A DNA stretch of 64,000 nt from Lonicera japonica (lineage: Eukaryota; Streptophyta; Magnoliopsida; Dipsacales; Caprifoliaceae): positions 19,821,511 through 19,885,510 of the forward strand of contig CM038467.1 of assembly GCA_021464415.1 (NCBI GenBank). Reading direction: 5' to 3'. Below, piece by piece: positions 23,171 through 34,600 of the stretch. A model generated the notes under the pieces. It was not told the DNA's origin, searched no databases, and saw nothing but the letters and a program-made list of their open reading frames with translations. Within the stretch, counting starts at the first letter, position 1. Each line of letters begins with the position of its first letter. The translations under genes and the position numbers were made by a program.

Positions 23171-23202
<32 letters not shown>
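23171..23202 (+). repeat. (CT)16 microsatellite in the 5' leader of the carboxylesterase
   Basis: An uninterrupted TC run ends 25 bases before the ATG at 23227, followed by a T-rich stretch. CT-rich leaders are common in plant genes. Confidence 0.9.
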
Positions 23203-23209
<7 letters not shown>

Positions 23210-23226
23210 TTTCCTTAGTTCAATTA

Positions 23227-24755
23227 ATGGCTTCAATCATTCCAGAACTTGCCTACGAATTACCTCCATTTTTCAAAGTCTACAAAGATGGCAAAATCGA
23301 GAGACTCATGGGCACAGACATCATTCCCCCGGGGACCGATCCCGAAACCGGGGTCCAATCCAAAGACATCGTCATTTCGCCGGAGACCGGCGTATCTGCT
23401 CGCCTGTACAAACCCAAACAAACCAACCAAAATCAAAAGGTTCCCCTCATCATTTACTTCCATGGCGGCGGCTTTTACGTCCAAACTCCATTCTCCTCCA
23501 CCTACCAGCCTTTCCTCAACTCTCTCGTTGCAGAATCCAACATAATTATCGTGTCGGTTGATTACCGGAAAGCCCCGGAGCACCCACTTCCTATCGGGTA
23601 CGACGACTGTTGGGCCTCCATCAAGTGGGTTGCTTCCCACTCTAACTGTGGTGGACCAGAGGTATGTAAAAAAATATTAAATACAATAGTAATGATAACA
23701 TATTTACGTTGTTGTTGAAAAATTGTAAATTTCAATTTCCTCTTTTATTTTCCCGATAGAGGGCCCAAGCCTGCATGTCTCTTTCCTCTTATCACATAGG
23801 TTTGGTCCGTACTACAAATTTTTTTTTTTGGATCTATAATTATGGGTGGTGATGTTGGCACCCCCAAAATCTCTTGAAAACACTCCCACTTTAATTCGGT
23901 CATTCGCAACCGAATAACGTATACGTTATTCGGTTGTGAAGGACCGAATACAAAATTGCAAAACTTTGAAAAAACTTGAAAATGCCTTACTCGGTTGTCA
24001 AGAACCGAGTATAAAATTTGAAAAAACTTGAAAATGCCTTATTCGGTTGTTAAGAACCGAGTATATAGACTTATATTCGGTCCTCAACAACCGAATAATA
24101 GACACTTTACTCGGTTGCGAATGACCGAATTAAAGTGGGAGTGTTACCAAGTGTTTTTGGGGGTGCCAACATCACCACCCATAATTATATGTCATTGTAT
24201 TAAATATTTTCTTTTCTTCAGGAATGGATCAATGAATACGCTAACCTAGAATGCACCTTCATTATGGGAGATAGTGCGGGCGCCAACATAGCGCACAACA
24301 TGGTAGTTCGGGTCGGGTTGGATAAACCGAGTGGGGCAACAATCCAGGGACTTATTTTAATGCACCCGTATTTCTGGGGGAAAGATCCGGTTGGTTCGGA
24401 ATCGGGTGATGTGGAAACGAGATCAATTATCGAGAATTACTGGAAGTTGGCTTGTCCCCGGAATAGCAGCGCAGACGACCCATTAATGAACCCGAAGATG
24501 GATCCGAACCTGGCGAGACTCGGGTGCGGCAGGGTATTGGTTTTTGCAGCTGAGATTGATTTTTTGAGATTTAGGGCTTGGTTTTATCATGAGACTTTGA
24601 TGAAGAGTGGGTGGGGAGGAAGTGCAGAGATAATGGAGAGTGAAGGGGAAGAACATGTGTTTCATCTGTATAGGCCACATTGTGAGAAGGCCATTGTTTT
24701 GAGAAAAAGAGTGGTTTCTTTTATTAATAATGGGGAGAAGACAATTTCTTCGTGA
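23227..24755 (+). CDS. CXE: Plant carboxylesterase (CXE), intact, two exons
   Basis: Exon 1 is 23227-23661 (ends CCAGAG, donor GTATGT) and exon 2 is 24222-24755 (after TTTTCTTCAG), giving 322 aa, the usual size of plant CXE proteins. Visible family marks are HGGGF (79-83, oxyanion hole), YRKAPEHP, GDSAGAN with nucleophile Ser163, Asp258 in AAEIDFLR and His290 in EEHVFHLY. The catalytic triad is therefore complete. Such cytosolic alpha/beta-hydrolases cleave short-chain esters; the gibberellin receptor GID1 is a non-catalytic relative, but the intact His argues for a hydrolase. No signal peptide is visible. The intron is 560 bp, 337 bp of which is a hAT MITE. The paralogue at 4901-10035 is frameshifted, so this is probably the working copy. 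Its natural substrate cannot be read from sequence. Confidence 0.93.
23844..24180. mobile_element. hAT-type MITE in the carboxylesterase intron
   Basis: The termini GGGTGGTGATGTTGGCACCC and GGGTGCCAACATCACCACCC are perfect inverted copies, and the match extends for about 75 bp. The 8-bp repeat ATAATTAT flanks it at 23836-23843 and 24181-24188. Inside, TTCGGTTGT...GAACCGA units repeat with AATTTGAAAAAACTTGAAAA spacers, and AACCGAATAACGTATACG is part of a small perfect dyad. A transcript through this intron could fold into a long hairpin. Confidence 0.85.
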
Positions 24756-24815
24756 TAATTGTTAGTTTTTTAATATTCTTGGTTTTGTCTCCCATTAATA
24801 TTGTAATGAGGGATC

Positions 24816-24865
<50 letters not shown>
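24816..24865 (+). repeat. (ATT)n microsatellite, 3' of the carboxylesterase
   Basis: About 16 consecutive ATT units start some 60 bases after the stop codon, probably within the 3' untranslated region. Confidence 0.9.
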
Positions 24866-25406
24866 TTATTTTATGTAAAATGTCCGCACAGTTTCTTTTC
24901 TTTCTTAAATTTATAATTTTTTGATTTTTTAATTAACTTATTCGTGGCGAATAAAATTTGGAGTTATCTACTGACAAAGTTAATTTCTTCAATCTCGTGA
25001 TAAGAAATAAATTATATTTTGATAACTGAATAAATTATATACCTTTATCTACACAAATACACAATCAATAATGTGAAACGAGACTATAGGTTTTGTTGCA
25101 TACTGCATAGACCAGCGAGCGAGAGGGTATATTTAGAAGAAAAATAAATATATATATAAATGAGAGGAGTGAGAAGATTTATTGCATTAAATGTTAAATA
25201 ATATCTTTAGTTGCCATGTGTAATATTATTTATTACATTATATTTATAGCATTAAATGTTAACAAATGTCTTTACCAGCCATGCGTAATATTATTTATGG
25301 CATTATATATATATATATACTATTAGATTATATTTAGCTGCACCATATATTTATATTTATTGCATTTTATTTATATATATACTATTAGATTTTAACAAGA
25401 CTTTAA

Positions 25407-25673
25407 GGGTTCGTTTGATTGCAAAGTGGAAAAGAAAAATAAATTGAGTTAGTTTTGATGAAAAGATGGAAAATAAGTTGAGTGATAGAGGTGATATCCT
25501 CTTAATTTTTAAGCTTTTCCATGAAGAAATTTTCTTTGCTTGGTACCAAAAATATTGAAGGATGGAGAATATACACTCATAAAATGAGTAACATCTCTCA
25601 CCTTATTTTCTATCTTTTCATACAAACTAACTAAATTTATTTTCCTTTTTCATATTTGCAATCAAACGTAGCC
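25407..25673. mobile_element. Tourist-like MITE (family D), downstream of the intact carboxylesterase
   Basis: The termini GGGTTCGTTTGATTGC and GCAATCAAACGTAGCC are flanked by TAA at 25404-25406 and 25674-25676. Blocks such as TTAGTTTTGATGAAAAGATG and GATAGAGGTGATATCCTCTT are identical to the copy at 22525-22808, in the same orientation. Confidence 0.8.
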
Positions 25674-25843
25674 TAATATTTTCTCTTTTTTTATGTGAGT
25701 CTTGCACTAAATTTCAAAAATTATTATTTGATAATAATTCTTCAATCCCTTTTCGTTGTTTTTATGGAACTCTTACAATTAAAAAGAATAATTATATATC
25801 TCTAATTTAGAATTCATCTAATAAAAAAAAAGTAATTAAAAGT

Positions 25844-25882
<39 letters not shown>

Positions 25883-26009
25883 AAACTAGTATATATATAT
25901 TCAACACTTTTGAGGCATTAACTGTGAGACTATAGATATTATAGAATATATTTTTGGCCCTTGCCTGCAAAGCATATATGCAACATGAATCCTGCTTGGA
26001 GCCTCATTG

Positions 26010-26303
26010 TTATACCGGAGGGAAAAGGAAAAAGAAATACTTTATTTGATTTGAGTAAAAAGATAAAAAATAAAGTTGAGGCATGTGAGAAGATACTTTT
26101 TATTTTATGTTTATTTTTATGAGTAGATATCCTTCACTTTTTGTTATTTTTTGTGAATTTTTTTTCCTAAACTATCAAAGAAAATTTCTTCATGAAAAAA
26201 AATCACAAAGTAAGAAATATCACCGCATGGCTTAAGTTATTTTCTAACTTTTCACCAAAATTAATTGATTTTTTTTTCCATGTTGCTATCAAATGAACCT
26301 TAA
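26010..26303. mobile_element. MITE remnant related to 53108-53681
   Basis: The right end CCATGTTGCTATCAAATG and internal blocks (AAGATAAAAAATAAAGTTGA; TATTTTCTAACTTTTCACC) match the elements near 53.1-53.7 kb. The left terminus is degenerate. Confidence 0.4.
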
Positions 26304-26379
26304 ACTCTAAGTTTCAGCAGCTCAACATCAAAGAATCTAGCTTTGAATGTCCGCAATCCGAAGCATAATTTTTACAGTA

Positions 26380-26690
26380 TTGTATTGTCTATGTTATTGT
26401 TTGCTTTTGCGTAAATTAAATGGCTTGCGAATGTTATGTTGTTTAGGGTTTGGTTATTTTTACTGAGGACAACTATACAAGTAACATTGTAATTAGCATT
26501 ATAATATATTGACAATATTATAGTTTAATTATGATCGTCAACTGCCGCATTTTCAATTCCATGCCAATGCAAATGACGTACTTTAAATTTGGACCAAGTG
26601 CAATAGTGGATTAATAAAGAAATATGAATGGTTGTTTTGTTCATCTGGATACCCACTTAAAAGTTTATTAACACACATTAACGTTGGCTA
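26380..26690 (+). repeat. Diverged copy of presequence-protease intron sequence (partner 34070-34350)
   Basis: GAATGTTATGT, GCATTTTCAATTCC, TGCCAA, then AATGGTT and TTCATCTG, and ATACCCACTTA occur in the same order and spacing here and in an intron of the gene at 28657-40350. The two copies are in the same orientation. This is either a dispersed repeat or a scrap of an older duplication. Confidence 0.5.
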
Positions 26691-26827
26691 AATGAAAAAA
26701 AATGATAACAAACTTGCTCATTTTCTTTCACCCCTTAAGTCCTTAATTCCGCAAATAGTAGAGTTAAAGACATTTGCCTTCCCCTTTTCGTTGCTGAGGA
26801 TAGTGCCTGGCTAGGCCCTTTTTCGTC

Positions 26828-27006
26828 AAAGGAACAAATGGAATATTTAATTTAGGGCTACATTACAACTGAAATGAAATTTTAAGGATGAAATTGACAA
26901 CATTAATGCATCAAGTAAAAAGGAACAAATGGAATATTTAATTTAGGGCTACATTACAACTGAAATGAAATTTTAAGGATGAAATTGACAACATTAATAC
27001 ATCAAG
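26828..27006 (+). repeat. Recent 91-bp tandem duplication
   Basis: The unit beginning AAAGGAACAAATGGAATATT occurs at 26828 and again at 26919. I see one difference over about 88 bp (ATGCATC against ATACATC). Non-coding. Confidence 0.9.
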
Positions 27007-28656
27007 GACTAAAGTAAAATTTAGGATAAACTTCAAGAGACTAAAACGTATCTCACGAGATTTAAACCCAGGAACTTTAAGTTTGAAAGAGGGCCCCTTA
27101 CTATTGGGTGATTTTATTTACACCTACAAAAATATGAAAACTTATCCACTTGCATCTTTACAATTTCACGGTAGAAAAAAAAAAGTTTAACCAAACAATC
27201 TCTTCCCTTACCCGAACCCACAAACCCACTGCCCACATCTTTTCATTGGCAATCTCCGATTTGTAGTAATCAGTATTATTCAGCGGTGATGGAGAGACAT
27301 ATTTATTTTAAAATGATCAAGGATTTCACCGCACAAGAGATCGTTGTTATAAAATTATTAAACAATTGGAAAATAATGAGTAAACGGTGATTTAACAAAG
27401 CTTTATTTATGTGATTGAGCCTAAATTTGAAATTGTTGAAGAACCGAATGGGCAATGAGGAAATAATATGTTTGTTACTGAAGTAAGAGTTTTGATTTAA
27501 TGGATAAAACCTCGCCTTGTATCAACTTTTATTGTTTGTGTGTTCATTATGTGTTTATTAGCTTTTGAATATATCAACACTTCCTCGTTGATTTCTCATT
27601 TCAGCTTTCATTTTTTTTATAATGATTTAAAATTTATGTTAAGTAGATTTTGAATTTTTTAACGATTCTTCATCTTTATTTTCGTGTCCTCGTAATGATT
27701 TGAGAGGGTAGTTTAGTTGAGTCATTTTTTAGACAGAGAGGGCTTGGGACTTGGCGGGGGGTGGTGATCTGGATGGTAGGGTTAAATGGTCTCAAGGAGA
27801 CGAATCAATCAATTGCCGTTTTAAAGAGAGCAACTCTCGAGATTGAGAGAAAAGTAAAGAGGTTCTTCTTTTTATTTAGGAGGGGGAAGAGGGATGGGTG
27901 CTCTTTTTTGGTGTGTTAAATTTTTTCTATATTTATATTGTTTTCAAGGGTTTGTTTAGCTTTTGTAAAATAGATGGGGTGAAAAGAAAGAAAATTATAA
28001 TAATTAGTGGGGTGAAAAGAATATTTTTATGGGTTTATTTAAATTTTTCCCTTACTATTAAACTACACTTTTATATGTTAGATAATTTTTATTTTATTTT
28101 AATTTAAATATCTGTGTGTATAAAAAAGAAAATTGTCTATACGTATCATGCGTGCTTCACTGCATATATTCATGATTTCATTCTTCAAGACTCCAAAAGA
28201 TAAATTATGAAAAGAGAGGTCGGAAATCGAATCTTAACGCAAATTTTCAATTACTTGGACGTGCGCAAATTAACGTATGTATTATTGATAAAGTGAATTT
28301 TGTCTATAAGACTCATACGGAACATGGCTGGCTCTGATGGCCCTTGGGTTCACCATAAAAAATGGCAAACAGATTTAGATTTCTTGGCCAGAAATTAAAC
28401 ACTACTACTTATCGCCCAAGCCACCCAATATTTACCGTCGTTGGATATTTTCCTCAAATCATTCAATAAATAAAAAAAGCCTAAACCCAAAACAGTAACT
28501 CCAAAATTATTAAAAAAAAAAAAAAAAAAACCGCCGCCCCTTTCACTCACTTGGCTATTTCATTTTATCATAATAATAATTACTCCATTTTCCCCTCATT
28601 CCACCTCTTTCTATCTTTACAAGCAAAATACTTTTCTCTTCTCTTCTGTGTTTACA
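27007..28656. other. Intergenic DNA upstream of the presequence protease gene
   Basis: No gene is recognised. A stretch around 27105 (ATTTTATTTACACCTAC) resembles the end of the element at 2527. Short frames in 27890-28110 lack motifs. An oligo-A run at 28510-28530 and CT-rich DNA at 28590-28655 precede the start codon and may be promoter and leader. Confidence 0.4.
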
Positions 28657-31600
28657 ATGGAGAGAGCGGTTCTTCTTCGCTCTCTCACATGTACTACTTC
28701 ACTCGCTTGCACCAGAACATTCTCTCGCTCTTCACACAGACTCGCTCGTCTCTCCTCCTCTAAACGCCACCGTTTGGTCTCTGATATCCATGGCCGTTCT
28801 CTTCTTCGCAATCATTTTAGGTTAATCTCAACAACTTCACCGCCTTCACTTCATATGAAAAGACAGTTTTCCCCTCTATGTCCTAGAGCTATTGCCACTT
28901 CACCACAGCCCTCTTCAGGTAATCTTCAACTTTTCTATTATCTTTTAGGAATATATGATTTTTTATAGCTCTAATCTAGAACTCGTATCCACTAATTAGT
29001 TAATTTCATATGTTAATTCAGGTAATCTTCTATTATGTTCACCACTAAGATTTGGGGATTTTTGTTAGTACTGTATTAACATATGTTTGCCGTCCCTCTT
29101 CCGTAGTTAACTTATCCTTATTGAATTTATATTTGGGAATATTTTATTGATTCAACTAGTAAAAATGTTTATCCTGTTATCCTTGAGTTTATTTGACTAG
29201 GTTCACTTAAATAATACAGTTCATATTTTGCATAACCTACTCTTTGAGATGATATAAACATTATAAGTTACTTGAAAATTTCATTAGAAGTTACTTGAAA
29301 TTTTGACGTAAGAAAAGTTCATTGAAAATAACTTTGTTGTTCTAATCTCCTATGCTTTGTACTTGTTTCGTGCATGTAAAAGGGCTCCTTTTGGTGATAT
29401 TTTGTGTTGGTTCAATTTTGGTTATTTTTTTACTGTTTTAGATGCACCCGGGGCTCATGAAGATCCTGCTGACAAGTATGGCTTCGAGAAAGTATCGGAG
29501 CAGTTCATTGAGGAGTGCAAATCAACGGCCGTTCTGTACAAGCATAAGAAGACCGGTGCCGAAATCATGTCTGTATCAAATGATGACGAGAACAAGGTCT
29601 TTGGAGTTGTTTTTCGAACTCCTCCGTAAGTATATATTTATTCAGCATAGCTTATCCCTTGTCTAGATATTGATTGAACCGTATGTTCTTATGTGATAGT
29701 TCTATTGGAATGGAATTTGCTGTTTCAGTAGCTTTATCACTGTTATTGCCCGAATTGGAAATATGGGGATTTAGTTTGGATTGGGGTCAGGGGTGAAGCT
29801 TCAAAGTTCAAATGGTCGGATTAAGTGGCATTATATTTGAAGAATGTTATGGGGACGTGAAGTTGTAATAGTCTAATAGAATAGTAGCTAATTAATATAA
29901 TGCACAACCAAAGGTTAGATAAACAAATTGAAGCATGATTATGTGAACATGTTAACAATCTGATTTATGATAGGAATAGTATTTTGGAGGGCTGAAGATG
30001 GTGAAGCGTGGGCATAGGTCAGGAATAGACGAATTTGGTATAAAAATATTCAAGCATAAACTGATTTCGTTAATGTAATATTAGGGGAGTGGGGATCCAT
30101 CTATTTGAAGTTTTAAAAGTGCTAAGGAAGAGACTAAATATTAATCATGCTATGTAGTACTTTAATATCTAAGAGCCTTATGAAAGGGTTTATCCTTGCA
30201 GAGTATTTTGAACTGTACTTACTACACTGTATGCTTGTGTACTTGAGACGTAAATTTAGATTTATGAATCAAGATGAGCTTCCAAAATTTTTTCTCTCTT
30301 CCACCGCTTATCCCAATGTTTCTCAAATTTTTTTTGCTGGTCACTATTACATTATTGACCTCAAATTGTTAATGCAGGAAAGATTCCACTGGGATTCCTC
30401 ACATACTGGAACACAGTGTATTGTGTGGTTCAAGAAAGTATCCTTTGAAAGAACCGTTTGTGGAACTATTGAAAGGGAGTTTGAACACTTTTCTGAATGC
30501 ATTCACATACCCTGACAGGACTTGTTACCCTGTTGCTTCCACAAATACAAAGGTTAAAACAATATTGTAACTTTGCAAGGATGAAAATACATACCTCCAT
30601 TTGATATACTTCCAAATTAATTTATAGTTTTTATTGTACATTTAGGATTTCTATAACTTGGTTGATGTATATCTGGATGCTGTTTTCTTCCCCAAGTGTG
30701 TGGAGGATTTCCAAACCTTTCAACAAGAGGGCTGGCATTATGAGCTTAACGACCCTTCAGAAGACATAACTTATAAAGGTTGTTCCATCTGTCTTTTACT
30801 TCTCTCAGTCTTCTTTGTTTGACCTTACATACCTTCCCAACTAAATGTTTTCTTTTTTGCCAGTAGCGTTGAATGACCCTCTTCCTTTATATGGAATATC
30901 AAGTTTCTAGTCATAGTATTCAATATTTTCATTTGAAAGGATGAGCCCAGTTCTTAAAAACAAAATTAGGAGAAATTATGTACTCACATTTTGCATTGGA
31001 TTAGAGATTAGTTAAATCACATTAGAAAGTGCCAACAAACCTGTCTCAACTTTCAGGATTTCATCTATTTCATTGCTCTGCCTCTTATCTATTTATGTGC
31101 GGCCATTCCGTTACCGTCTGCTTTATTTACAAGATATATCCTCAGAAGTACTCACTGAAAGCATCCTCTGCACATTACAATATCCTTAGTAACCATGCAA
31201 CTAAAAAAACACAGAACATCAATCTTTCTAATTTTTACATATTTATTCCAATTTCAGGTGTTGTTTTTAATGAGATGAAAGGTGTTTACTCCCAGCCAGA
31301 TAACATATTAGGACGGACTTCCCAACAGGTAAGTTTTCCACTTGTATTCACTCTTCATTATCTGGTTTCCTAAATTGCATCGATTTCCTAAAACCAATTT
31401 AATGAACTCCTGTGCTATATTAAAGTGACACTGTTACTTTGACAGAGTTTCTTATGCGTGTGCACATGATCTGACTTTCATATCCATTTGATCTATTGCG
31501 AGTAAACAATTTAGTATATGAAATACAAAAATGCCCAAGAGGGATGGCTACTCCATCTGGCACCCAACTTGCAATTTGCATCAAAATGTACAAATTTGTG

Positions 31601-34600
31601 TTAAGAAGGCCACCCTGATCCGTACACCTCATTGGTTGAACATTGGAGTACTAAAGTAACATAAACAAGCATATAGCCCTGCATGATGTGCAGGTTTTCA
31701 AAAAGATAACTTTATAAAAATGTAGTACATAGTATACAAAAATAAAATAATAACGTAAGTATTATTTATTTGGCAGTAACATTTCAGTTTTGACAATAAC
31801 ATTTTGTAAATGTTAATTTATAATGGGTATTATAGATAATCTTGTATTTTCTGTATTATTATTCATAACAATTGTTATTGTCATGATTATTAGTTAAGAG
31901 TATTATATGAAGTGTAATGGGACGAAAGTATGAAAGAAATATTGAGAAGAAAGGATGATAAGAAAAAACATGGAGAGCAATGTGAAAGAAGAGGAAGAGG
32001 AAGAGGAAGAGGAAGAGGAAGAGGAAGAGGAAGAGGAAGAGGAAGATGAAGGGACAATTAAAACAAAACAAAAAATATAAGAAAATAATAATAAAAGAGT
32101 GCATTTAATAGCGCCACTTGTCATCACCATGTTAAAAGAAGCAATTTTACTATCTATTGTATATGATATGATTATATATGATATGATCAGTTGTTTTGAG
32201 GGTCATCGTGACCTCTCTCCTACAAAGGTTATCAAATTTGAACACATTAGTAAAATTATATCCAAAACACATAATACTGAACTTCAAAACACCTATTCCA
32301 CAGTTCTCTGCAGTTGGTGCACTTATTTTTCACATGGCTATTACATGGTTTGTCAAATGTTACAAATAATGTCACTGACTTGGAAGCTCTGACAAGTACC
32401 CCTGGCGACCTTTTCTCTAGGCAGTGCATAAGCTTTCATCTCATCATCAACTGTGTGCATCACTTCCTTTTCTAATTCTAACTATCTTTTGCATTTTTCT
32501 TTCTCGAACATTGAAAATAGTAGCCAAAGAGAGTTTGTTCTTGCAATAGTTTTTTCCTTTTTTATTTGCATGATATATGATTTTTCAGTTCTTGGATCGT
32601 GGTTCCCCCCCTGGTCACCTTTTAATCAGGGATAGAGTAATTGAGGGATTCCTTTCCTAGTCAAGAAACTTAATCCTTTGATTGCAAGAACTTCCACTGA
32701 CTTATAATAGAGAACAAGGTGCTTGCCTAAACCTTTAAACCATTGTATCTAAGCGATTTGTTTGGTACCTAATTTTCCTCTGCTAGTGATGTATAGTTCT
32801 ATGAACATCTCAAAATACTGAATTATGGATTTGTATTTGTATTTCTGTTCATAACTGATACACTATTATGTGCAGGCTATTTTTCCAGACAATACCTATG
32901 GCGTTGATAGTGGAGGTGACCCAGAAGTTATTCCCAAACTCACATATGATGAATTCAAGGTTTGTTGCATGCAAGTACTTTGCTTGTTCTTGTTTACAGA
33001 TTTTTAGTTTCAATTGTTTAGAAACTATATCATAGTGAATTGTAACACTTTCATTCTCTCGTATCTTGACAGCAAAAGTAATTCTTTTTATTGAAGTTGA
33101 TGAAAATATTGGTGAATCTGTATCGATCATTTTTACAAACCACATTTGGCAGAAACTTTTGCCATTTGATTTGTCGACCTCTTTTGATGTTTATATTTTA
33201 CATAGTTTATGCGTAATAGCAATGTTTTTATTTATTTGGGTATGAAGTTTCTTGGATACGAATTTAAAATCCAATTTGACCTACATAACATGGATTTGTA
33301 TTTGATAAAATTTTAATTAAGGAGCTCTACAAGTAGGTTTGTGTACCTCAGTACCCCCCACCCCCCCACAAAAAAAAAGGATTTGGAAAAAAGAAGTTAA
33401 TTAGGAATTCTGCAGTAGAAAATAAAATACTACTATGGTATTGTAATAATTACCTGTAACTAGGCCTGGATATCAAAATGCTGTGAAACTTCCAGTTGCT
33501 TGGTCAGTTGTGATTATATTCCTTAATTTTGTTATTTTCTGCTAATAAAAGTTAAACGGTGTTTTCGTCACAAGTATGTCGTACATGCATATAAGTTTAT
33601 ATATGTATATATGTAAGATATATTATGTGTGTATGAAAGCAATTGAAGGAATATCCATTTTTCAATCATTTATTGTTGACAGTTTTTTTCTTCATATATA
33701 TATATATATATTTCAGGAGTTCCACCGAAAATATTACCATCCTAGCAATGCCAGGATATGGTTTTATGGAGATGATGACCCAACTGAACGCCTGCGGATC
33801 TTGAGTGGTATTTAATTTCACTGCTCTGACATCCTAATTCTAAGTTTAAATGTATTGGAGATGTAAATGTAATATTTCAGAGGAGAAGAACCCACAAACA
33901 TCAGCTGCGTTTTGAAAACTTGACTCTTCTCGCCGCTTGAGCCAATAACTGGTCACCTTAATAGATGTTATATATGGTGTTTCTAAGCTATTTGTTGAAA
34001 GCATAAGCTAGCTATTATAGATAATACATCAAACAATGGACATATTTCATATTATATGATTATCATCCATTGTCTTGTGTTCATTGCTCTTTTTTGCATA
34101 CATGGCTTTGGAATGTTATGTAGCTTCATTCAGGTTTTAATTATTTGTGCTGTGTTACATGTAACTTTTCAGTTTAGTGTTATAACTGACAATATCATAC
34201 TTCAAAATTGTAAATCCAGCATTTTCAATTCCTTGCCAAGGTAAAATAAATTAAATCTGGAACAAGTAAATAGTTGTTAAAATAAAGAATTCTGAATGGT
34301 TTGCGTTCATCTGAATACCCACTTACAGTATACATGCATCAACTTTCTATCGTTTGTCTTTTCACATGTGCACACACAGAGACACACACATATATACACA
34401 CATATACATATATATATATATATATATTCCCGATTATATATGATTGGGGGCTGAGGCAGCTTCATTTAAACCCATAGCTTCTCATCATTTTTTTTCCTCA
34501 TGCAGAATATCTGGATTTGTTTGATGTAAGTTCAGCTCCCCATGAATCCAAAGTGCAAAGGCAGAAGCTATTTTCAGAGCCAGTCAGGGTTGTTGAGAAA

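Noticed and set aside
23260..23640. 126-residue minus-strand frame over the carboxylesterase exon 1
   Set aside because: It is a shadow of the real exon on the plus strand; the minus translation has no motif.
23227..24755. Gibberellin receptor GID1
   Set aside because: GID1 lacks the catalytic His and has a characteristic N-terminal lid; this protein keeps the full Ser-Asp-His triad.
31859..32130. Minus-strand poly-Ser and Leu/Phe-rich proteins
   Set aside because: They are translations of the GAGGAA microsatellite in a presequence-protease intron.
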